Part shown: one piece after another, positions 45,185 through 54,787 of the stretch
Numbering within the stretch: position 1 is the first letter of the stretch
Layout: every line of letters starts with the position of its first letter
Source of the DNA: Shimia sediminis
GTDB taxonomy: Bacteria > Pseudomonadota > Alphaproteobacteria > Rhodobacterales > Rhodobacteraceae
DNA length: 64,000 nt
Direction of reading: 5' to 3'
Assembly (NCBI RefSeq): GCF_003990645.1
Contig: NZ_RYZK01000005.1
Span: 1 to 64,000 of the forward strand
The notes under the pieces: generated by a model
What the model was told of the DNA's origin: nothing
What the model saw: only the letters and a program-made list of their open reading frames with translations
Database searches by the model: none
Position numbers and translations under genes: made by a program

Positions 45185-46030
45185 ATGAAGATTTGCAGGA
45201 CCATCGCAGACTGCCGCGCCGAGGTGGCCAGCTACCGGGCCGCCGGTGAGAGGGTCGGGCTGGTGCCGACCATGGGGTTTCTGCACGAGGGCCACATGGC
45301 GCTGGTCACGGCGGCCCAGGAGGATTGCGACCGCGTGGTTGTGACCATTTTTGTCAATCCCACGCAGTTTGGCGAGGCCGCTGATCTGGAGGCCTATCCG
45401 CGTGATGAGGACCGGGATTTTGCGATGCTGCGCACGGCGGGCGTGGATTGTGTGCTCGTGCCCCCTGTCGAAGAGGTCTATCCGCAAGGTGATGAGACCA
45501 TCGTCGAGACCACCCGCATGGCCAATATGCTGCACGGGTTGGTGCGCCCGGGGCATTTCCGCGGGGTGACGACGGTGGTGGCGCGACTGTTCAACTTTGT
45601 GCAGCCCGATGTCGCCTGTTTCGGCGAGAAGGATTATCAGCAACTCAAGATCGTGCGGCGCATGACCCGCGATCTGGCCTTTCCCATCGAGGTGCGCGGC
45701 GTGCCGACGGTGCGGGAAGCCGATGGGCTGGCCATGTCATCGCGCAATGTGCGGCTGGGACCGGAAGATCGCGCCGCCGCCCGCGTGCTGTGCGATGCGC
45801 TGGATCACGCCGAGAGTTGGGCCGCAACCCCAAGGACCGTCGAGGGCCTGCGCGCCACCATCACCGACGTCATCAAGGGCCAACCACGTGCCACCCTGAA
45901 AGGGTTGGACATCGTCGAAGCGGAAACGCTTGACGAGATCACCGGCCCCCTCACCTCTCCTGCTGCCATCATGCTTTCGGCTGAGTTCGGCGGCATTCTT
46001 CTGATTGACCAAAGGGTTGTCTTCCCATGA
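45185..46030 (+). CDS. panC: Pantothenate synthetase
   Basis: A 281-residue ligase joining pantoate and beta-alanine with ATP. The HIGH-like motif is visible in [14 protein letters not shown], with [27 protein letters not shown] and [17 protein letters not shown] further on. The start at 45185 gives the standard N-terminus. Overlaps panB by 4 nt, giving a two-gene pantothenate operon. Confidence 0.96.
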   Translation: MKICRTIADCRAEVASYRAAGERVGLVPTMGFLHEGHMALVTAAQEDCDRVVVTIFVNPTQFGEAADLEAYPRDEDRDFAMLRTAGVDCVLVPPVEEVYPQGDETIVETTRMANMLHGLVRPGHFRGVTTVVARLFNFVQPDVACFGEKDYQQLKIVRRMTRDLAFPIEVRGVPTVREADGLAMSSRNVRLGPEDRAAARVLCDALDHAESWAATPRTVEGLRATITDVIKGQPRATLKGLDIVEAETLDEITGPLTSPAAIMLSAEFGGILLIDQRVVFP

Positions 46031-46836
46031 GCAAACACACCAAAATCCGCCGCAACACTGTGCCGATGATCGCCGCGCGCAAGGGGGGCGAGCCGATTGT
46101 GTCGCTGACCTCGTACCACGCGCATACCGCTGCAATCGTTGATAAATATGCGGACTTTATCCTGGTGGGGGACTCTCTGGGCATGGTGATGCATGGCATG
46201 GAGAGCACCGTGGGCGTGTCGCTGGAGCTGATGATCATGCATGGCAAGGCCGTGGTGCGCGGCACCGAAAAGGCGCTGGTCGTGGTGGACATGCCCTTTG
46301 GCACCTACGAGGAAAGCCCCTCGGTCGCGTTCCGCAATGCCGCGAAGATCATGAAGGAAACCGGCTGTGGCGCGGTCAAGCTGGAAGGCGGCAAGCGTAT
46401 GGCCGAGACCATCACCTTTCTTGTCGAACGCGGCATTCCGGTTATGGCGCATATCGGCCTGACCCCGCAGTCGAGCCACGTCATGGGCGGGTTCAAGACC
46501 CAGGGGCGCGAGGAAGACAGCTGGACAGCGCATGAGGAAGACGCCCGCGCCGTGTCCGAGGCGGGGGCGTTCGCGGTTGTGCTGGAGGGCATGGTAGAGC
46601 CGCTGGCTGCGAAGATCACCAAGCAGATCGATATTCCCACTATCGGTATCGGCGCAAGTGCCGAGTGTGACGGGCAGATCCTCGTATTGGAGGACATGCT
46701 GGGGCTGAACGAGTGGACGCCGAAGTTCGTCAAGGTCTATGGCGATCTCGGGCCCGCCATCGAACGCGCCGTTTCGCAATACGCCGAAGAGGTCAAGGAC
46801 CGGTCGTTTCCGGGCGAGGATCAGGTGTATCGCTAG
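46027..46836 (+). CDS. panB: 3-methyl-2-oxobutanoate hydroxymethyltransferase
   Basis: A 269-residue enzyme making ketopantoate from 2-oxoisovalerate and methylene-tetrahydrofolate. The conserved [42 protein letters not shown] and metal-binding and [11 protein letters not shown] parts are present. It is coupled to panC. Together they form the coenzyme A precursor route. Confidence 0.96.
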   Translation: MSKHTKIRRNTVPMIAARKGGEPIVSLTSYHAHTAAIVDKYADFILVGDSLGMVMHGMESTVGVSLELMIMHGKAVVRGTEKALVVVDMPFGTYEESPSVAFRNAAKIMKETGCGAVKLEGGKRMAETITFLVERGIPVMAHIGLTPQSSHVMGGFKTQGREEDSWTAHEEDARAVSEAGAFAVVLEGMVEPLAAKITKQIDIPTIGIGASAECDGQILVLEDMLGLNEWTPKFVKVYGDLGPAIERAVSQYAEEVKDRSFPGEDQVYR

Positions 46837-46942
46837 GGTCTGATCCGTAAACAGAGTCTGAACGGGGCGCGCGCGGACTCTCATGGCATTCCATGCGACT
46901 CGGCCTGATTTGCCTGTGGTTAAAGGCCAAAACTGGGGTCTG

Positions 46943-46975
46943 TATTGCGTCGGTATCACGTCGGTATTGCGTCGG
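46943..46975. repeat. Three tandem 11-bp units
   Basis: TATTGCGTCGG at 46943-46953, TATCACGTCGG at 46954-46964 and TATTGCGTCGG at 46965-46975. It is the remnant or seed of a small satellite in the 262-base gap between panB and the next gene. Confidence 0.85.
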
Positions 46976-47060
46976 TGCTCGAACCGCAATCCTGACACGT
47001 TAACGGCGCGCACGGTCGAAACCCCTGCACAATAGCTGAAACGCGGCAATGTGGGTCGAT

Positions 47061-47087
47061 GTAGGTCGGACAAATTGTCCGACCTAC
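47061..47087. repeat. Dispersed palindrome, copy 5 (27 bp variant)
   Basis: The arms GTAGGTCGGACAA and TTGTCCGACCTAC are intact, but the centre is a single A rather than GA. It lies 11 nt from the 3' end of the convergent outer-membrane gene. Confidence 0.9.
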
Positions 47088-47098
47088 GAGGGTCACGC

Positions 47099-47830
47099 TC
47101 AGTACTTAAGGCGCAGACCAACCCCGATGCCATGGTCATAGAGCCGGTCGCGGCCCAAACCCACGAAGAGATCGCCATAGAGCGCCAATCTGGCGTTCAG
47201 GTTCTTGCCCAGCTGAAACTCGGCTGACGCGGGCCAGATATCGTTGCTCCAGTCATAGGGCAGTTTCAGGTCCATCTTGGCCCAATAGCCGTCCCCAAAG
47301 GGCTGCAATGCAATCAGCCGCATGGCGGTCTGCGAGACATCCGTGGGGCCGTTGTAGGATTCATAATGCTGCACCAGCGGGATCAGCGTCAGACCGGTTT
47401 GCAGGTTGGTCAAGGCCACCCCCCCAAAGGGCGCGATCTGGTCAGAGCCAAGGCCGGTGCCCTTGGCCGGGTCGCCAAAATCGAGGATGAGTTCCAGCCC
47501 GACGGCGGTGCGCATGCCCCAGGTGTCGTTCAGCTTGCGTTCGGATGGGAAGTGGATGCCCTTGAAACTGACGCGGCTGAGGTCGTTTTCGCGGGTGCCG
47601 GATACGTCGGTTGAGTAGTAATGCGCCTCGTATTTGAACTTGAGATCGGGGCGCAGCATGTAGGCGCCATCAATGATGGCGTCCTGTTGGTCAAAACCGC
47701 CGCCCAGATCGTAGTATTGATAGCGCAGATCCGTGTTGTTCACCGCCGCCAGAGGGTTTGAGGCGTTCTCGGCCAGGGCCGGTGAGGCCAGAGCGGCAAG
47801 GGCCGCGAGAGTGGTTCCGAGGGGGCGCAT
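47099..47830 (-). CDS. Outer-membrane beta-barrel-like protein
   Basis: A 243-residue protein with a signal peptide (MRPLGTTLAALAALASPALA) and alternating short amphipathic strands that end in an aromatic-containing residue run (GIGVGLRLKY), consistent with a small outer-membrane barrel. Several strands have family-like features of transporter or phenol-degradation-type porins (YYDLGGGFDQQDAIIDGAYM, IAPFGGVALTNLQTGL). Exact family not determined. It lies between panB and an FAD oxidase. Confidence 0.7.
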   Translation of the reverse strand: MRPLGTTLAALAALASPALAENASNPLAAVNNTDLRYQYYDLGGGFDQQDAIIDGAYMLRPDLKFKYEAHYYSTDVSGTRENDLSRVSFKGIHFPSERKLNDTWGMRTAVGLELILDFGDPAKGTGLGSDQIAPFGGVALTNLQTGLTLIPLVQHYESYNGPTDVSQTAMRLIALQPFGDGYWAKMDLKLPYDWSNDIWPASAEFQLGKNLNARLALYGDLFVGLGRDRLYDHGIGVGLRLKY

Positions 47831-47861
47831 GGGGACCTCCTGTGCGTGTTGCCCCGTCGGG

Positions 47862-49268
47862 TCAGGTGGCGGGCAGAATCTTGCCTGGGTTCATGATGTT
47901 GTCCGGATCAATGGCCCGCTTGATCGCGACCATCATGTCGACGGCGCCGCCCAGTTCCTTGACCAGATAGGGTTTCTTGCCCTGCCCGATGCCATGCTCG
48001 CCGGTACATGTGCCACCGAGGGAAATCGCGAGGTCATTCAGCCAGCCGACAAATTCGTCCGCCTTGGCGACCTCGTCCGGGTTGTCCATGTCGACCAGCG
48101 GCAGGGTGTGGAAATTGCCATCACCTACGTGGCCAACGATCGGCGCGATAAAGCCCAGCGCGTTCAGGCGTTCCTGAGCGGCGGTCACGCATTCCGCAAG
48201 ACGCGAGATCGGCACGCAGACGTCCGTCGAGAAGCCCTTGGCCCCCGGCCGCAGGGCTGTGGAGGCCCAATAGGCATCGTGGCGGGCCTGCCAGAGCTTG
48301 TTGCGCTCTTCGGCATTGGCGGTCCATTCAAAGCCGGTGCCGCCGAATTCCTCGGCGATACCGCCAAACAGCTCAGCCTGTTCCGCGACGCTGGTTTCGG
48401 AGCCGTGGAATTCCAGCAAAAGCAGGATCGATTCCGGCAGGGTCAGCTTGGAATAGGCGTTCACAGCCTTGACCGTCAGGGCGTCGAGCAGCTCGATCCG
48501 GGCCACTGGAATGCCGTATTGAATGGTCATCATCACGGCCTGACAGGCGGCATCCATGCTGTCAAAGGACACCCGCGCCGAAGACATCGCCTCGGGGATG
48601 CCCTGAAGTTTCAGGGTGATCTCGGTAATCAGGCCCAGCGTGCCCTCGGAGCCGACCATCAGGCGGGTGAGGTCATACCCGGCGCTTGATTTCTTGGCGC
48701 GGCTGGCGGTGCGGATGATCTCGCCCTGAGGGGTGACCACCTCGAGGCTGAGGACGTTGTCCTTCATGGTGCCGTAGCGCACGGCGTTGGTGCCACTGGC
48801 GCGGGTCGCCGCCATACCGCCAAGCGAGGCATTGGCGCCGGGGTCGATGGGAAAGAACAGCCCCTGATCGCGCAGGTAGGTGTTGAGCTGTTCGCGGGTG
48901 ACGCCGGGTTGGACAACGCAGTCGAGGTCCTGTGAATTGACGGCGAGGATCTGGTTCATCTCCATCAAATCGACGCAAATCCCACCGGCAGGGGCGTTCA
49001 CATGCCCTTCGAGCGAGGTGCCGGTGCCAAAGCCGATGACCGGCACCTTGTGCGTGGCACAGGTTTTCACGATCTCGGCCACCTCGGCGGTGTTTTGCGG
49101 CATGATCACCGCATCAGGAGACTGGTTCTTAATCCAGGTGGTGGTATGGCCGTGCTGTTCGCGAATGGCGTCGCCGGTCAAGAGTTTCTCACCAAAACGC
49201 TGTTTCAAGAGGCCAACGACGGTGGCGATACCCTCTTCGTTACGCGGTAGATCACTGGCCTGAACCAT
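47862..49268 (-). CDS. FAD-binding oxidase, D-lactate dehydrogenase / glycolate oxidase GlcD type
   Basis: A 468-residue VAO-family flavoprotein with an FAD-binding domain (IGFGTGTSLEGHVNAPAGGI, QPGVTREQLNTYLRDQGLFF, DPGANASLGGMAATRASGTN) and a C-terminal cap (VGHVGDGNFHTLPLVDMDNP, GTCTGEHGIGQGKK). Such enzymes oxidise D-lactate or other D-2-hydroxyacids and pass electrons to the respiratory chain. An AT-rich 66-nt leader precedes. Whether lactate or glycolate is the substrate is not decided by this sequence. Confidence 0.9.
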   Translation of the reverse strand: MVQASDLPRNEEGIATVVGLLKQRFGEKLLTGDAIREQHGHTTTWIKNQSPDAVIMPQNTAEVAEIVKTCATHKVPVIGFGTGTSLEGHVNAPAGGICVDLMEMNQILAVNSQDLDCVVQPGVTREQLNTYLRDQGLFFPIDPGANASLGGMAATRASGTNAVRYGTMKDNVLSLEVVTPQGEIIRTASRAKKSSAGYDLTRLMVGSEGTLGLITEITLKLQGIPEAMSSARVSFDSMDAACQAVMMTIQYGIPVARIELLDALTVKAVNAYSKLTLPESILLLLEFHGSETSVAEQAELFGGIAEEFGGTGFEWTANAEERNKLWQARHDAYWASTALRPGAKGFSTDVCVPISRLAECVTAAQERLNALGFIAPIVGHVGDGNFHTLPLVDMDNPDEVAKADEFVGWLNDLAISLGGTCTGEHGIGQGKKPYLVKELGGAVDMMVAIKRAIDPDNIMNPGKILPAT

Positions 49269-49334
49269 TTGCTGCTCCCTCTAAGTTGCGGTTGATCGTT
49301 ACAGAATTTTAATTAACAAATCAACTAAATTGCC

Positions 49335-51101
49335 TTATTCCCCCAGTGCCAACCCTTCGCGGCGCGGATCAGCGCCGCCCTGCAAACGATCTCCAAAAGA
49401 GATGGCATGCAGGCCCGAGTTGAGGCTGCGGGTTTTGACCTCGAAGCCAAAGGCCTGCATCTCGGCGGCCATGGCCTCGTCCTCCATATCATAGGTGCCA
49501 AACCGGTTGACGCGATGCGGCAATGAGACCGCCTGTTGCACGTCCATGCCCCAGTCGAGATGGGCGATAATGGCATTGGCGACATAAGGAATGATGCGGC
49601 TGCCGCCGGGAGAGCCGATGGCCAGCACCGGCGCGCCGTTGTCCAGCACGATTGTGGGCGCCATGGACGAGCGCGGGCGCTTGCCCGGTTCCACGCGATT
49701 GGCGACGGGCACACCGTCGCGGTGGCTGCGGAAGGAAAAGTCGGTGAGTTCATTGTTGAGCAGGAAACCCGCCGCCATGACCCGGCTGCCAAAGGCGTTT
49801 TCGATGGTGGTGGTCATCGACAGCACGTTGCCATGGGCGTCAGCGATGGTGATATGCGAGGTCGCGGGGCGCGCGAAATCCGCGTCATCCGCCCAGTTCA
49901 GCGCGTGGTCGAACTCTGGTGTGCCGGGGGTGACTTTGGGCAGCGCGGTGTCGCGGCGCAAAAGCTCGGATCGGTTGTTAAGATAGCTGCGTTCCAGCAT
50001 GCCCTCGACAGGGACAGGCACGTAGTCGCTGTCAGCGACGTAGCGGCCCCGGTCTGCAAAAGCCAGCCGCGTGGCATCCCCGATCAGCCGCCAGGTGTGG
50101 GGGTCGTCGGGGCCAAGACCGGTCATATCAAAGGGCGAGAGCAGGCCGAGGATTTGCCCGACGGCCAGAGCCCCCGAGGACGGTGGCCCCATGCCGCAGA
50201 CGTCATAGCCACGATAGTCGGCACAGACGGCGGGGCGCTCTTTCACGCGATAGAGCGCGAGGTCGATGGGGGCGAGCAGTCCGGGGCGGGCCGCGTTTTC
50301 AACGGCGTCGACAATCTGGCGCGCAATGTCGCCGGTGTAGAAAGGCGCGGCCCCTTCGGCTGCGAGGGTTCTGAGCGTGGCGCCATAGGCGGGGTTCTCA
50401 TAGTGATCGCCAGCCTGAAGTGGCGCGCCGCCGGGCACAAACTGTTGCGCGGCTTGCGGGTCGATAGACAGACGTTCCGCGTCCCGCTGAACAGAGGCCG
50501 CCATGCGGGGCGAGACCGGGAAGCCCTCTTCGGCAAGGGTGATGGCCTCGGCAAACAGACCCGGCCAGTTGGCGCGGCCCCAGCTGCGGTGGGCCTCTTG
50601 CATGAGCATGGGCGTGCCGGGAACGCCAACCGAGAGCCCGCCGATCACGGCGTCAAAGAAGCCGAGCGGTTGGCCGTCTTCGCCCAGCAGCATTTGCGGG
50701 GTCGCGGCAAGAGGGGCGGTTTCGCGGCCATCGAGGGTGGTGACCTCGCCGCTTTTTGCGTCGTACCAGACCAGAAAGGCGCCGCCGCCCAGGCCTGAGC
50801 TTTGTGGTTCTACCAGCCCCAGCACCGCCTGCACCGCGACCATGGCATCAGCTGCGGTGCCACCCTCGGCCAGAACGCGGCCTCCTGCCTCGACCGCGAG
50901 CGGGTGCGCGGCGACCACCATCCAATCGTCAGCCGCGACAGGCTGGCCAGCGTCCTTGGCGGCTTGCGAGGCTGCGAGCGGCCCCGCAAGGGTGCTGCCG
51001 AGCGCGGTGGCCGTTTCGGGCGCGACGCTGTCGGCGGTTTCCTGTGCCAATGCCGGGGTCATGCCCAGCGCAAGGGTCAAGGCCAGTGCAAGTGTTCTCA
51101 T
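49335..51101 (-). CDS. Gamma-glutamyltransferase, periplasmic
   Basis: A 588-residue Ntn-hydrolase precursor. Signal peptide MRTLALALTLALGMTPALA, start at 51101 with GGGAGA before it. The autoprocessing nucleophile Thr begins the small subunit in ATSHITIADAHGNVLSMTTT. The glutamate-binding and C-terminal features GSPGGSRIIPYV are present. It hydrolyses or transfers gamma-glutamyl groups from glutathione and related peptides. Divergent from the GNAT gene. Confidence 0.93.
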   Translation of the reverse strand: MRTLALALTLALGMTPALAQETADSVAPETATALGSTLAGPLAASQAAKDAGQPVAADDWMVVAAHPLAVEAGGRVLAEGGTAADAMVAVQAVLGLVEPQSSGLGGGAFLVWYDAKSGEVTTLDGRETAPLAATPQMLLGEDGQPLGFFDAVIGGLSVGVPGTPMLMQEAHRSWGRANWPGLFAEAITLAEEGFPVSPRMAASVQRDAERLSIDPQAAQQFVPGGAPLQAGDHYENPAYGATLRTLAAEGAAPFYTGDIARQIVDAVENAARPGLLAPIDLALYRVKERPAVCADYRGYDVCGMGPPSSGALAVGQILGLLSPFDMTGLGPDDPHTWRLIGDATRLAFADRGRYVADSDYVPVPVEGMLERSYLNNRSELLRRDTALPKVTPGTPEFDHALNWADDADFARPATSHITIADAHGNVLSMTTTIENAFGSRVMAAGFLLNNELTDFSFRSHRDGVPVANRVEPGKRPRSSMAPTIVLDNGAPVLAIGSPGGSRIIPYVANAIIAHLDWGMDVQQAVSLPHRVNRFGTYDMEDEAMAAEMQAFGFEVKTRSLNSGLHAISFGDRLQGGADPRREGLALGE

Positions 51102-51213
51102 GTCGGTCTCCCTGTTGCGTATGAGCCTAGCGCACGGGACAGCCACGGCAACGGGATTCTGCAGGCTTGGCATTTGGGGCGCGCTTTGTAAGCTGTCGCA
51201 AAAGGAGACTCTC

Positions 51214-51660
51214 ATGACCGTGACAACGCGCCCCGTCGTGCCATCCGACAAGGCAGACTGGGAAACCCTGTGGGATCAATACCTTGCCTTTTATGAAACC
51301 GAACGGGATCAGGCAGTAAAAGACCTGAGCTGGGCCCGAATTCATGCCCCGGATGAGCCGATGTTTGCACATATCGCGCTGAACGCGCAGGGCCAGGCCG
51401 TGGGATTGGTGAATTTCCTGTATCACAGGAATTTCTGGCAAGCCGGGGACGTGTGCTATCTGAACGACCTGTTTGTCCTGCCCGAAACCCGTGGCACGGG
51501 CGCGGGGCGCAAGCTGATCGAGGCGGTGGTGCAGCAGGCGAAAACGGACGATGTCACCGAGGTGTATTGGCTGACGGCCAAGGACAATCTGCGCGCCAAG
51601 CGGCTATACGACTCGGTGGTCGAGCAGTTTCCGTTCGATGTCTACCTGATTGAGATGTGA
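51214..51660 (+). CDS. GNAT-family N-acetyltransferase
   Basis: A 148-residue acetyltransferase. The acetyl-CoA motif A is visible as LFVLPETRGTGAGRKLIEAV, preceded by DVCYLNDL and followed by VYWLTAKDNLRAKRLYDSV. AAAGGAGA precedes ATG at 51214. Substrate unknown; acceptors of such proteins range from antibiotics to protein termini. It is close to but divergent from gamma-glutamyltransferase. Confidence 0.9.
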   Translation: MTVTTRPVVPSDKADWETLWDQYLAFYETERDQAVKDLSWARIHAPDEPMFAHIALNAQGQAVGLVNFLYHRNFWQAGDVCYLNDLFVLPETRGTGAGRKLIEAVVQQAKTDDVTEVYWLTAKDNLRAKRLYDSVVEQFPFDVYLIEM

Positions 51661-51776
51661 CGACAGAGCTGCCTGTCACGTCGGCCTGCACCATGCCCCG
51701 GGGCCTGCTTGGGCCAATGCTGTGTTTTGGCTTTTTGGGGCGCGTGCGGTATGATTGATCCTGAAGGGAGAGAGCT

Positions 51777-52130
51777 ATGGTCGGCAATTCCATTGAAGAA
51801 GGGGTCATGCTTCAGGTCAAGAACCCGAGCCACAATGACCCGACACGTTTCGGGTTTCTGGCAGGTGCGGCTGTGTGTTTGGCAACGTTCATACTGCTGA
51901 ACATCGGAGTGCCGGCGATGACCGTCTTTTGGCAGTCAATCGTCAGCATGGTCCTGGGGTTTGTTGCGGCGGCTTACGTCAGCAAACGGCTCGCGATCAG
52001 GCGCCGAAAGCAAAAAGAAGCGCTTCTTGCCGAGCAAAGAGACCTGCAGAACAAAGACACGGAACGGCGAATTCGGGACATGAATGCGCAAAGTGGTGGC
52101 GAGCCAGTGCCCGGATTGCCAGGTCAGTAG
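51777..52130 (+). CDS. Small membrane protein of unknown function
   Basis: A 117-residue protein with two hydrophobic stretches (AGAAVCLATFILLNIGV, QSIVSMVLGFVAAAYV), a cytosolic basic, coiled-coil-like tail (RLAIRRRKQKEALLAEQRDL), and a hydrophilic N-terminus. GGGAGAG is upstream of the ATG. It may be a small integral membrane protein with a cytosolic anchor. No family was recognised. Confidence 0.6.
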   Translation: MVGNSIEEGVMLQVKNPSHNDPTRFGFLAGAAVCLATFILLNIGVPAMTVFWQSIVSMVLGFVAAAYVSKRLAIRRRKQKEALLAEQRDLQNKDTERRIRDMNAQSGGEPVPGLPGQ

Positions 52131-52136
52131 CCCGCT

Positions 52137-53123
52137 TTACAGCATCGACGGTACCACAAGATCCGGCGGGCGGTGACCATCGTCAAAGGTCTTGATGTTG
52201 ATGATGACCTTTTCGCCCATCTCAAGCCGCCCTTCGACGGTGGCAGAGCCCATATGCGGCAGCAGCACGACGTTGCCGAGGCGGCGCAGGTCTGGATTGA
52301 CCTCGGTCCCGCCTTCGTAGACGTCGAGCGCGGCGCCCGCGATATCGCCGGATTTCAGCATCCGCACCAGCGCGTTCTCGTCAATCACTTCGCCACGCGA
52401 AGTGTTCACGAGATAGGCGTCTTTCTTGAGCAGTTTCAGGCGGCGGGCGTTCATCAGGTGGAAGGTGCCCGGCGTATGCGGGCAATGCACGGTCAGCACG
52501 TCCATGCGCGCGACCATCTGGTCAAGGCTTTCCCAATAGGTGGCCTCGAGCGCCTCTTCGATGCCGGAATGCAGGCGGCGGCGGTTGTGGTAGTGGATCT
52601 GCATGCCAAAGGCGCGGGCGCGCTGCGCCACGGCCTGCCCGACGTGACCCATGCCGAGAATTCCCAGACGGCGGCCCCCCATGCGGCTGCCCAGCATGGC
52701 GTTCGGTGCCCAGCCGCTCCAGTCGCCCTTGGCCATCATGCGCAGGCCTTCGGGGATGCGGCGGGTCGCGCCGATGATCATGGCGATGGTCATGTCCGCC
52801 GTGTCGTCCGCCGACACACCGGGGGTGTTGGAGACCAGAACGCCGCGCTGGCGGGCGCTTTCGACGTCGATATGATCGACACCGGCACCGTAGTTTGCGA
52901 TCAGCTTCAGCCGTCCACCGGCCTGGGTGATCATCGGGGCGTCGATGGTATCGGACAGGGTTGGCACCAGAACGTCGGCGGTTTTCATCGCCTCGACCAG
53001 CTCGTCCCGACTCATCGGCGTATCGTCATCGCGCAAAGACACATTGAACAATTCCGACAACCGAGTCTCAACCGCTTCGGGCAAGCGTCGCGTTACGACA
53101 ACACTTAGACGTTCCTTTGGCAT
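52137..53123 (-). CDS. D-isomer-specific 2-hydroxyacid dehydrogenase (glyoxylate/hydroxypyruvate reductase-like)
   Basis: A 328-residue NAD(P)-dependent dehydrogenase. The cofactor fold is GGRRLGILGMGHVGQAVAQR, and the catalytic Arg/Glu/His are in VNTSRGEVIDE, DVYEGGTEVNPDL and LLPHMGSAT. Its closest annotated type is glyoxylate or hydroxypyruvate reductase (GyaR-like), but related enzymes act on other 2-hydroxyacids. Convergent with the small membrane gene. Confidence 0.88.
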   Translation of the reverse strand: MPKERLSVVVTRRLPEAVETRLSELFNVSLRDDDTPMSRDELVEAMKTADVLVPTLSDTIDAPMITQAGGRLKLIANYGAGVDHIDVESARQRGVLVSNTPGVSADDTADMTIAMIIGATRRIPEGLRMMAKGDWSGWAPNAMLGSRMGGRRLGILGMGHVGQAVAQRARAFGMQIHYHNRRRLHSGIEEALEATYWESLDQMVARMDVLTVHCPHTPGTFHLMNARRLKLLKKDAYLVNTSRGEVIDENALVRMLKSGDIAGAALDVYEGGTEVNPDLRRLGNVVLLPHMGSATVEGRLEMGEKVIINIKTFDDGHRPPDLVVPSML

Positions 53124-53230
53124 CCGGGCCTCCCAGTCCTTTGCAAATCACCGCGTCGGTGTCAGAGTGCCCCATACCAAGACGGGTCACAAGAACCCGC
53201 GGGACAAAGAAGAGCAGAAAACAGGCAAAA

Positions 53231-53743
53231 ATGTCCAAACGGGTGTTCACACGTCTATTTTGCGCAGTGGGGTTGTGCCTTTTGGTCGCGGCCACTGCTG
53301 CCTTGGCAGAAGAGGTGCGCGGGCCGGTCACGAACCTGCCGATGCCGCGCTATGTGTCATTGAAGGCGAGCAAGGCCAATGTGCGGCGCGGCCCGTCGCT
53401 GACGCACAGGATTGACTGGGTGTTTACCCGGCGCAACATGCCGTTGCAGATCACAGCCGAGCATGGCCATTGGCGCCGCGTGCAGGATCTGGAAGGCGCA
53501 GGCGGCTGGGTGCATTATTCGCTGCTGTCCGGCGTGCGCACGGTGGTTATCGAACAGGACATGCTGGCCATCCGCATGAAGCCAGAGCCAAACGCGCAGG
53601 AAGTGGCGTTGTTGGAACTGGGCGTTGTTGCGCGGCTGGGCGAATGTGGCCCCGACTGGTGCCGCCTCACCTCAGGCGGCTACAAAGGCTGGGCGCACAA
53701 ATCGGCGCTCTGGGGTGTAAAGGCCGAAGAGCTCAGGGATTAA
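53231..53743 (+). CDS. Secreted SH3-domain protein
   Basis: A 170-residue protein with a signal peptide (MSKRVFTRLFCAVGLCLLVA, cleavage near ALA) and two bacterial SH3 domains, the first with ASKANVRRGPSLTHRIDWVF, the second around MLAIRMKPEPNAQEVALLEL and GGYKGWAHKSALWG. It probably binds peptidoglycan or other peptides in the periplasm. The ribosome binding site is weak. It is a relative in type, not orthologous, to the SH3-like gene at 18068. Confidence 0.85.
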   Translation: MSKRVFTRLFCAVGLCLLVAATAALAEEVRGPVTNLPMPRYVSLKASKANVRRGPSLTHRIDWVFTRRNMPLQITAEHGHWRRVQDLEGAGGWVHYSLLSGVRTVVIEQDMLAIRMKPEPNAQEVALLELGVVARLGECGPDWCRLTSGGYKGWAHKSALWGVKAEELRD

Positions 53744-53785
53744 TCCGGCTGATGGATAGGTCTACCGGGGTGCCTCACCAAACTC

Positions 53786-54661
53786 TCACGCGTTGTCCCA
53801 GCGTCTCAGCATCCAGTACCATTGCTCGGGGTTTTCCAGAATCCGCGCGGACAGGCTGTCATTGAAGGCGCGGGTCATCGTGTGGCTGTCCGTATGGGGA
53901 ATTGGGTCTTCGAATTCCACCCGAAACGCGTTGCCGTCATCAACGCGGATACCGTAGGCCGGGATCATCAAGAGGTCATATTTGAGCGCAAGCTGTGCGG
54001 CTGAGAGCGACGTCAGCGCGTCATGCCCGAGAAACGGCAAGCGCACGCCTTCGGCGTATTTCTCGTCCAGCAGGATCGAGATGATGCCGCCAGCCCGCAG
54101 GTGGCGCACAAGAGCCTTTGTGCCAACGCGGCCCGTCGCCAGAATGGGTTTTCCCCCGGCCTCGATCCCGGCCAGGATACGGCGTTGATAGTGGCGGTTC
54201 TTTTGCGGGCGATACACCGCGCCGCTTTCAAGCCCGTGCATCTTGATCACGGAGCGCACCGCTTCCCATTGTCCGAAATGGCCGGACACGATGATCGCCC
54301 CCTTGCCGGCTGCGTGGGCCGCTTTCAGCGCCGCAAGGCCGGGGCCAGAGGTTCGAAACTTGTGATGATGGGTCTGAAATTCGGCGAGGTGGTAAATTTC
54401 AAACAGTGTGCGCCCCATATGACGGCCCATGCTCTGGCCCAGTTTAGTGCGCGCGCCTGGCTTCATGTCGGGGAAGACACGGGTTGCCTGGGCCGCAAAG
54501 CGGCGTCTGGCCGGAGGGAACCAGCGCATCACCAAGCCCAATGTTGTCCCCAGCCCGCGAGAACGCCGGTCAAAGGCGCGCCACCGCCACAGGGTAAGCG
54601 CCGACCACAACGGGAAGTATCTGGCGTGATGCAGGACTGATTTTAGCGTGGCAGGGATCAT
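53786..54661 (-). CDS. LpxL/HtrB-like lipid A acyltransferase family protein
   Basis: A 291-residue membrane-associated acyltransferase of the LPLAT/LpxL family. The active-site H-x4-E is seen in VSGHFGQWEAV, with a following ESGAVYRPQKNRHYQRRIL. It transfers an acyl chain to lipid A or a related lipid. A short basic and hydrophobic N-terminus precedes. Faces the SH3 gene. Confidence 0.88.
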   Translation of the reverse strand: MIPATLKSVLHHARYFPLWSALTLWRWRAFDRRSRGLGTTLGLVMRWFPPARRRFAAQATRVFPDMKPGARTKLGQSMGRHMGRTLFEIYHLAEFQTHHHKFRTSGPGLAALKAAHAAGKGAIIVSGHFGQWEAVRSVIKMHGLESGAVYRPQKNRHYQRRILAGIEAGGKPILATGRVGTKALVRHLRAGGIISILLDEKYAEGVRLPFLGHDALTSLSAAQLALKYDLLMIPAYGIRVDDGNAFRVEFEDPIPHTDSHTMTRAFNDSLSARILENPEQWYWMLRRWDNA

Positions 54662-54787
54662 GGCACCGTATGGACGTGTTTGCGGTCAATACCAACCGAA
54701 ATCGCCCCGGCCACGGCACCACTGCACGCATTTGTCACCCCATGCGCGGTTTCAGGCCGAAATCAGGTATTTGCGACGAGGATAATA

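Noticed and set aside
44843-45643. Long minus-strand frame (266 residues) covering panC
   Set aside because: It is the shadow of panC on the opposite strand. Only the last 51 residues, with their own ribosome binding site at 45001-45010, look real.
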